A stretch of 64,000 bases of DNA from Blautia schinkii DSM 10518 (GTDB lineage: Bacteria; Bacillota; Clostridia; Lachnospirales; Lachnospiraceae), in NCBI GenBank assembly GCA_000702025.1, contig JNKJ01000006.1, forward strand, positions 174,803 through 238,802. The letters are read 5' to 3'. This document shows positions 60,190 to 64,000 of the stretch, piece after piece. Below the pieces are notes generated by a model that saw only the letters and a program-made list of their open reading frames with translations, was not told the DNA's origin and searched no databases. Each line of letters begins with the position of its first letter. The first letter of the stretch is position 1. Both the position numbers and the translations under genes were made by a program.

Positions 60190-61332
60190 ATGCAAAAACA
60201 ATGTCAGGATGGTTTCTACACCACATTCAGTTCCTATCCCTTTATGCTGGATTATCACAAGGAGCAGTCCAAGAACAGCCGCTGGGTGAAAGCCAGGGTC
60301 AGTGACCTTGAAATTCAGCCGCTGGGCAAAGGCTCTGCCCTGAGCACTGATCTGCCGGCATTTGCGTCAGGAACCACACAGGACGCTGTGGATGACACAG
60401 CAAACAATCTCGGCCTGGCCATGCGTGTTGACGGGGAACTCTTCCCCATGCGCATGACAGCCTACAAAAGCCTTTTGGACAGGGCAAAAATCGGTGGCAC
60501 GGCGCTCCCTAAACTGAGCCGTGAAGTGCTGGCGGAGGTGTTAAACGCCTGCCTGCGTCTTTATTCAGCGGATGCACTTTTGCTGATTCGTGATGAAAAA
60601 GTTGCGGCGGTTCATTCCGGGGATGCTGTTGATTATTCAGTGCTACCGATTGATGAGCTGCTCACTGCTCTGAAGACAAAGCTGGATGCCCGTTTTTCAG
60701 GAAACGAGTTTGAGTCCGGCTACTGTGACCATGCGATGGTAAGCGCAGCATGGACGATGCCAGATCAAAAAGAGGATTTGCTAGGAGCGTACACAAAGCT
60801 GCTGGATTCCCAAGGAAAAACGGCTATGGCTTCCAAACTGACTCCGGGTGTCCGTTTTATGAGTTCGGATACTGGAGTGGCTTCAGCAAAGGTCTCAGCC
60901 CTACTGGTGAGCGGAAAGCGTTCTATCCATATCGGGGGCTGCATCGCAGTTGACCACAGGCATCAGTCCAAGGTTTCCGACTTTGATACAGCGTTGGATC
61001 AGCTGTTTGCCCAATTCGGGGATAGCATTGCCAAACTGCAGAAACTGCTGGAGATCCATTTGGATTATCCGGTAAACGCTATGACCAGGGTATGTAAAAA
61101 ACTTAGTCTGCCAAAAAAGGCTGCAGTCGAAGCTATCGCCATGTACGAGATGGCATACGGAGGCGGCCCGGCGACAGCCCATGACGTATTTCTTGCTATG
61201 CAGGAGATCCCGTTTATTTTGAGGACTGAAAACACGCCGGAAAGTAAGATGCTGGTCATAGAAGAAAATATGGCTCGTGCGCTTTCATTCAGATGGAGTG
61301 ATTACGACCTTGCAAAGGCGGTGAGTTACTGA
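60190..61332 (+). CDS. DUF932-like element protein
   Basis: 380 residues, soluble. The layout (MCQDGFYTTFSS ... TSKLTPGVRFMSSDTGVASAKVSALLV) resembles the phage/plasmid-like DUF932 family, which often sits near recombination genes. AAAGGAGC precedes the ATG. It overlaps the YqaJ gene at its stop. The family call is from memory. Confidence 0.55.
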   Translation: MQKQCQDGFYTTFSSYPFMLDYHKEQSKNSRWVKARVSDLEIQPLGKGSALSTDLPAFASGTTQDAVDDTANNLGLAMRVDGELFPMRMTAYKSLLDRAKIGGTALPKLSREVLAEVLNACLRLYSADALLLIRDEKVAAVHSGDAVDYSVLPIDELLTALKTKLDARFSGNEFESGYCDHAMVSAAWTMPDQKEDLLGAYTKLLDSQGKTAMASKLTPGVRFMSSDTGVASAKVSALLVSGKRSIHIGGCIAVDHRHQSKVSDFDTALDQLFAQFGDSIAKLQKLLEIHLDYPVNAMTRVCKKLSLPKKAAVEAIAMYEMAYGGGPATAHDVFLAMQEIPFILRTENTPESKMLVIEENMARALSFRWSDYDLAKAVSY

Positions 61333-62369
61333 TGGCAAAACCGATTGTTCTTTGTGATACCGCAGGTATGACGAATGACAGATGGCTGGAATGCCGTATG
61401 CACGGCCCCAAAGGGGATATTCCCTATACCGTGGGTGGAAGCGATGTTGCAGCTATTTTTGGTGTATCACCATGGACGACTCCGCTGGAGCTGTGGAAAA
61501 TCAAAAAAGGGCAAATGAAGCCTGCAAAAAAAGCCAATGCCAATCAATTGCAAATGGGACATCTTTTAGAGCCGGTTGCTGCCTATTGGTATGGTGCAAA
61601 GACAGGCAATACCGTTACAGAAGACACGAATCTGTATCAGCACGCAGATCATCCTTACGCTCTTGCCAATTTCGACCGGCGCTTTACACGGGCGTCCGAT
61701 AACGAACCGGGAATTTTGGAGTGTAAAAGCTGTACTTATCACAAAGCGGATGAGTGGGCAGATGGAGCGATTCCGCTCTACTATGAACTGCAGCTGAGGT
61801 TTTATCTTGCGGTAGCGGATGTGAACATTGGCGCTTTTTCTGCCGTTTGGGGAAATAATCCGGACAATGATCTGGCAATGCCTGAGATTATTCGTGATAA
61901 GGCGAAGGAGGATATGATCTTTGAACGCCTGGACGAATGGATCTGGAGCCTTGAGAATGATAAACCCCCGACAATGGCGGATGTTGCACCAAAGCTTGCT
62001 TTGGAGTCACTGGCAAGGATTTATGGTGCAAGTCAGGCGGGACTTCCAACAATAGAGTTTTCCCGCAAGTATGAATCGCCCTTGCGCAGAATTGCAATGC
62101 TTCAAGGGAAAATCTCTGAATGCAACAGAGAAATCAAAACATATGAAAAGGAGATTGAAGCACATAGTGTGCGAATTGCCGAAGTCATGAAGGAGCATGA
62201 GCATGGCGTCTTGGAGACGACCAGCGATAAGCTTCTGATTGATTTTGTGACAAAAACAACCCGCAGGCCCGATTCCAAAGCCTTGAAGGAAAAATACCCG
62301 GCAATTTATACTGATGTTCTAAAAGCATCGGAAAGCCGCAAGGTAAAGGTGTCGGTCCAGCCAATTTAG
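61332..62369 (+). CDS. YqaJ-like recombination exonuclease
   Basis: 345 residues. GGSDVAAIFGVSPWTTPLELW and the nuclease motif QMGHLLEP ... NFDRRF ... ECKSCTYHKADEW ... YYELQLRFYLAV (the D-ECK-Q order) of the YqaJ/lambda exonuclease family. It degrades one strand of double-stranded ends to make single strands for annealing. No RecT partner is seen beside it; SSB lies in another operon. Confidence 0.85.
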   Translation: MAKPIVLCDTAGMTNDRWLECRMHGPKGDIPYTVGGSDVAAIFGVSPWTTPLELWKIKKGQMKPAKKANANQLQMGHLLEPVAAYWYGAKTGNTVTEDTNLYQHADHPYALANFDRRFTRASDNEPGILECKSCTYHKADEWADGAIPLYYELQLRFYLAVADVNIGAFSAVWGNNPDNDLAMPEIIRDKAKEDMIFERLDEWIWSLENDKPPTMADVAPKLALESLARIYGASQAGLPTIEFSRKYESPLRRIAMLQGKISECNREIKTYEKEIEAHSVRIAEVMKEHEHGVLETTSDKLLIDFVTKTTRRPDSKALKEKYPAIYTDVLKASESRKVKVSVQPI

Positions 62370-62382
62370 AAAGGAGACCATA

Positions 62383-62907
62383 ATGGAAAACATTTATTAT
62401 GAAGGTTGGGAGCAGGAGTTGATTTATCAGTTCCTGCCATATGACAGGTGCAAAAAAAGGGCGTATATCTGCTCGCCGCTCAGTGCAGACACGAATGAAG
62501 GGATTGCACAGAACATGCAGGCGACAAGGGCGTATATGTTCTATGCCATGAAAAAGATGCGTATGAACGCAAGTGCGCCACATGCGTACCTCCCGATGAT
62601 CCTTTGCGACAATATTCCATCTGATAGAGCGCTTGCCCTTCAGTTCGGTCTGGAACTGCTGAAAGGCAGCGATATCCTGCTGATATGCGGTAACCGGATC
62701 AGCAGTGGGATGCGTGGGGAAATTGCCCATGCAATCCGCCTGAAGATACCGATGATTGCTTTTGATGAGGGTGTATACCTGGAAGTACAAAAGGAACTGA
62801 CAAAGCGTGGCTGCGATAAGCGGAAAGTTCGCCTGGACAGGGAGAATTTCTTGATGGGTATCTCCGCTCCTTTGTCATATCTTGAAAATGCGGAGATGTT
62901 CCGATGA
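62383..62907 (+). CDS. DUF7768-like (nucleoside deoxyribosyltransferase-like) protein
   Basis: 174 residues. AYICSPLSADTNEGIAQNMQ and SDILLICGNRISSGMRGEI resemble proteins of the DUF7768/DUF4406 kind, distantly related to nucleoside 2-deoxyribosyltransferases. Catalytic residues cannot be assigned. AAAGGAGACC precedes the ATG. Confidence 0.6.
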   Translation: MENIYYEGWEQELIYQFLPYDRCKKRAYICSPLSADTNEGIAQNMQATRAYMFYAMKKMRMNASAPHAYLPMILCDNIPSDRALALQFGLELLKGSDILLICGNRISSGMRGEIAHAIRLKIPMIAFDEGVYLEVQKELTKRGCDKRKVRLDRENFLMGISAPLSYLENAEMFR

Positions 62908-62934
62908 AAGACCAACTGGCTGCAGCTTCACAAA

Positions 62935-62975
62935 AAACTCCCGTTGTATCTTTGGATACGATTCGGGAGTTTTTT
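62935..62975 (+). terminator. strong hairpin and T-run before the helicase gene
   Basis: AAACTCCCG pairs with CGGGAGTTT, and inner TGTATC with GATACG, followed by six T. It lies 38 bases before the helicase start, so the helicase is expressed only by readthrough or by a promoter I cannot see. Confidence 0.65.
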
Positions 62976-63012
62976 GTATCTATAACACGACTCAGAGAAA
63001 GGAGTAAAAATT

Positions 63013-64000
63013 TTGCTATGTGAATTTGATAGGCTCATATATCCACAGAGTATTACGGCTGTTGATGCCAGCAGTTATATGATTGCACTCTACCATCCAT
63101 GTGAAAAGATCAAAGATAGCACAGGGAACACGGTTACGCAGGTGAAAGCAGTGGGATATTGCTTACCTACATCAAGCAATCTGCGCTACGACATGCTTGG
63201 GCATTGGAGTAAAAATCCCAAATTTGGCGTCCAGTTTGAAGTGGAGAGTTACAACGAAGTGGTAATACCGACGAAGGAAGGCATCATTGCCTATCTTTCT
63301 TCCGGGCAGATTAAAGGGATTGGTCCCAAGATAGCGGAGAAAATTTACGCAGTTTTTGGCCAGCAGTCACTGGAGGTACTGGATAAAGAACCGGAAAGGC
63401 TTCTTGCCATACCAGGTATCAGTGAGATAAAACTGAAAAAAATCTATGATTCTTATCTGGTTAATCGTGGCGCCCGGGATGTGGTGGCATTTCTGTCACC
63501 GCATGGCATTACGCCGAACCGAGCGGTACGCCTATACAAAGAGTATGGGGAAAAGACGATGGATATTGTAAAAAACCATCCCTACCAGCTCTGCGACATG
63601 GCCGGGATTGGCTTCAAGACGGCAGACCATATTGCTATGAGCATGGGGTTTGACCAGCTATCGACTGAGCGTGTGGATGAAGGACTCCTGTATACGCTGG
63701 CGGATGCGGAAGCTAAAGGGCATCTCTGTATGGAGAAACATGAGTTTGTGAAAGCTTGTCTAAAAATTCTGGATACGCCTGCACTGACTTCAGAAATGGT
63801 GGCGAATCGCGCCGCAAGGCTGGTTTTCAGCGGACAGTTGGTGTCGTATCAGGGCAATGTGTATAGGGCAAAAACTGTACATGTGGAAGAACAACTTGCC
63901 TCCGCCATTCATCAGCAGATGAAGCACCGGAAGATGCACAGCTATGGGGATTTGGATGCCGCCATAGATGCAGAGGAGCAGAAGCTGAAAATGAAGTTTG
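63013..64000 (+). CDS. recD2: RecD2-type ATP-dependent helicase, N-terminal part
   Basis: About 329 residues are in the window and the gene runs off the right edge. TTG 63013 follows AAAGGAG at good spacing. An OB-like N-terminus leads to helix-hairpin-helix units GQIKGIGPKIAEKIYAVFG and AIPGISEIKLKKIYDSY, the plan of RecD2/YrrC proteins, where a later helicase domain (beyond the window) holds the Walker motifs. Unwinds DNA 5' to 3'. Confidence 0.75.
   Translation, partial: MLCEFDRLIYPQSITAVDASSYMIALYHPCEKIKDSTGNTVTQVKAVGYCLPTSSNLRYDMLGHWSKNPKFGVQFEVESYNEVVIPTKEGIIAYLSSGQIKGIGPKIAEKIYAVFGQQSLEVLDKEPERLLAIPGISEIKLKKIYDSYLVNRGARDVVAFLSPHGITPNRAVRLYKEYGEKTMDIVKNHPYQLCDMAGIGFKTADHIAMSMGFDQLSTERVDEGLLYTLADAEAKGHLCMEKHEFVKACLKILDTPALTSEMVANRAARLVFSGQLVSYQGNVYRAKTVHVEEQLASAIHQQMKHRKMHSYGDLDAAIDAEEQKLKMKF

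Noticed and set aside
1..64000. CRISPR array, tRNA and rRNA genes
   Set aside because: No regularly spaced direct repeats of CRISPR length and no tRNA- or rRNA-like sequence were seen on either strand.

Overview
The window reads as DNA from a gut-type Clostridia bacterium (Lachnospiraceae or a close relative). The signs are AGGAGG-rich starts, frequent ATGA/TGATG overlaps between genes, BceAB- and lantibiotic-type ABC exporters, sortase B, and DUF4177, DUF4262, YodL and DUF3789 proteins typical of large mobile elements in this group. No rRNA, tRNA, CRISPR array or core housekeeping block is visible. The bulk (about 6 kb to the right edge) looks like the replication and accessory part of a large integrative/conjugative element or megaplasmid. 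Conjugation, integrase and replication-initiator genes are not in view.

Layout. (1) 0-6 kb: an ABC-2 permease tail, DUF4177, then a peptide-resistance module: YxeA, a 29-residue peptide, two permeases and an ATPase, divergent from a response regulator/kinase pair, with four operator boxes at 11-bp pitch between them. (2) 6.3-8.9 kb: an XRE regulator and a nucleotidyltransferase/HTH pair resembling a toxin-antitoxin system. (3) 9-20.5 kb: sortase B, then a long co-directional operon of mostly unknown small proteins with an N6-type methylase, an NAD-dependent DNA ligase and two YkgJ cysteine-cluster proteins. (4) 20.5-38.6 kb: a cargo island assembled from several insertions. It holds a MerR-ABC cassette bracketed by a direct repeat, an HTH-RR-HK-ABC cassette, a GNAT/TrmO/MerR cassette, a broken mobilization region (MobC), a methyltransferase behind a leader-peptide attenuator, and an HTH-RR-HK-BceAB cassette. 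(5) 39-56.6 kb: backbone again, with zinc-ribbon and membrane proteins, SSB, a MoxR-like AAA ATPase, a VWA protein with an HELGH motif, and unknown genes. Two full-length group II introns interrupt the VWA gene and a DNA methylase gene; both host frames are restored exactly by removing the intron. (6) 56.7-60 kb: AbiEi/AbiEii, a serine hydrolase and DUF3789. (7) 60-64 kb: a DUF932-like protein, a YqaJ exonuclease, a DUF7768-like protein and the start of a RecD2-type helicase.

How it fits together. Ligase, SSB, YqaJ exonuclease, RecD2 helicase and two methylases form an element-borne DNA-processing set. The cargo is mostly defence against cell-envelope peptides and ribosome-targeting compounds. 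Three backbone operons (starting near 10.2, 41.2 and 60.2 kb) are each preceded by the same kind of short RNA: a consensus promoter, a conserved box, a hairpin whose sequence changes but whose pairing is kept, and an intrinsic terminator. This suggests the operons are switched together by termination control. It is the most novel signal in the window.
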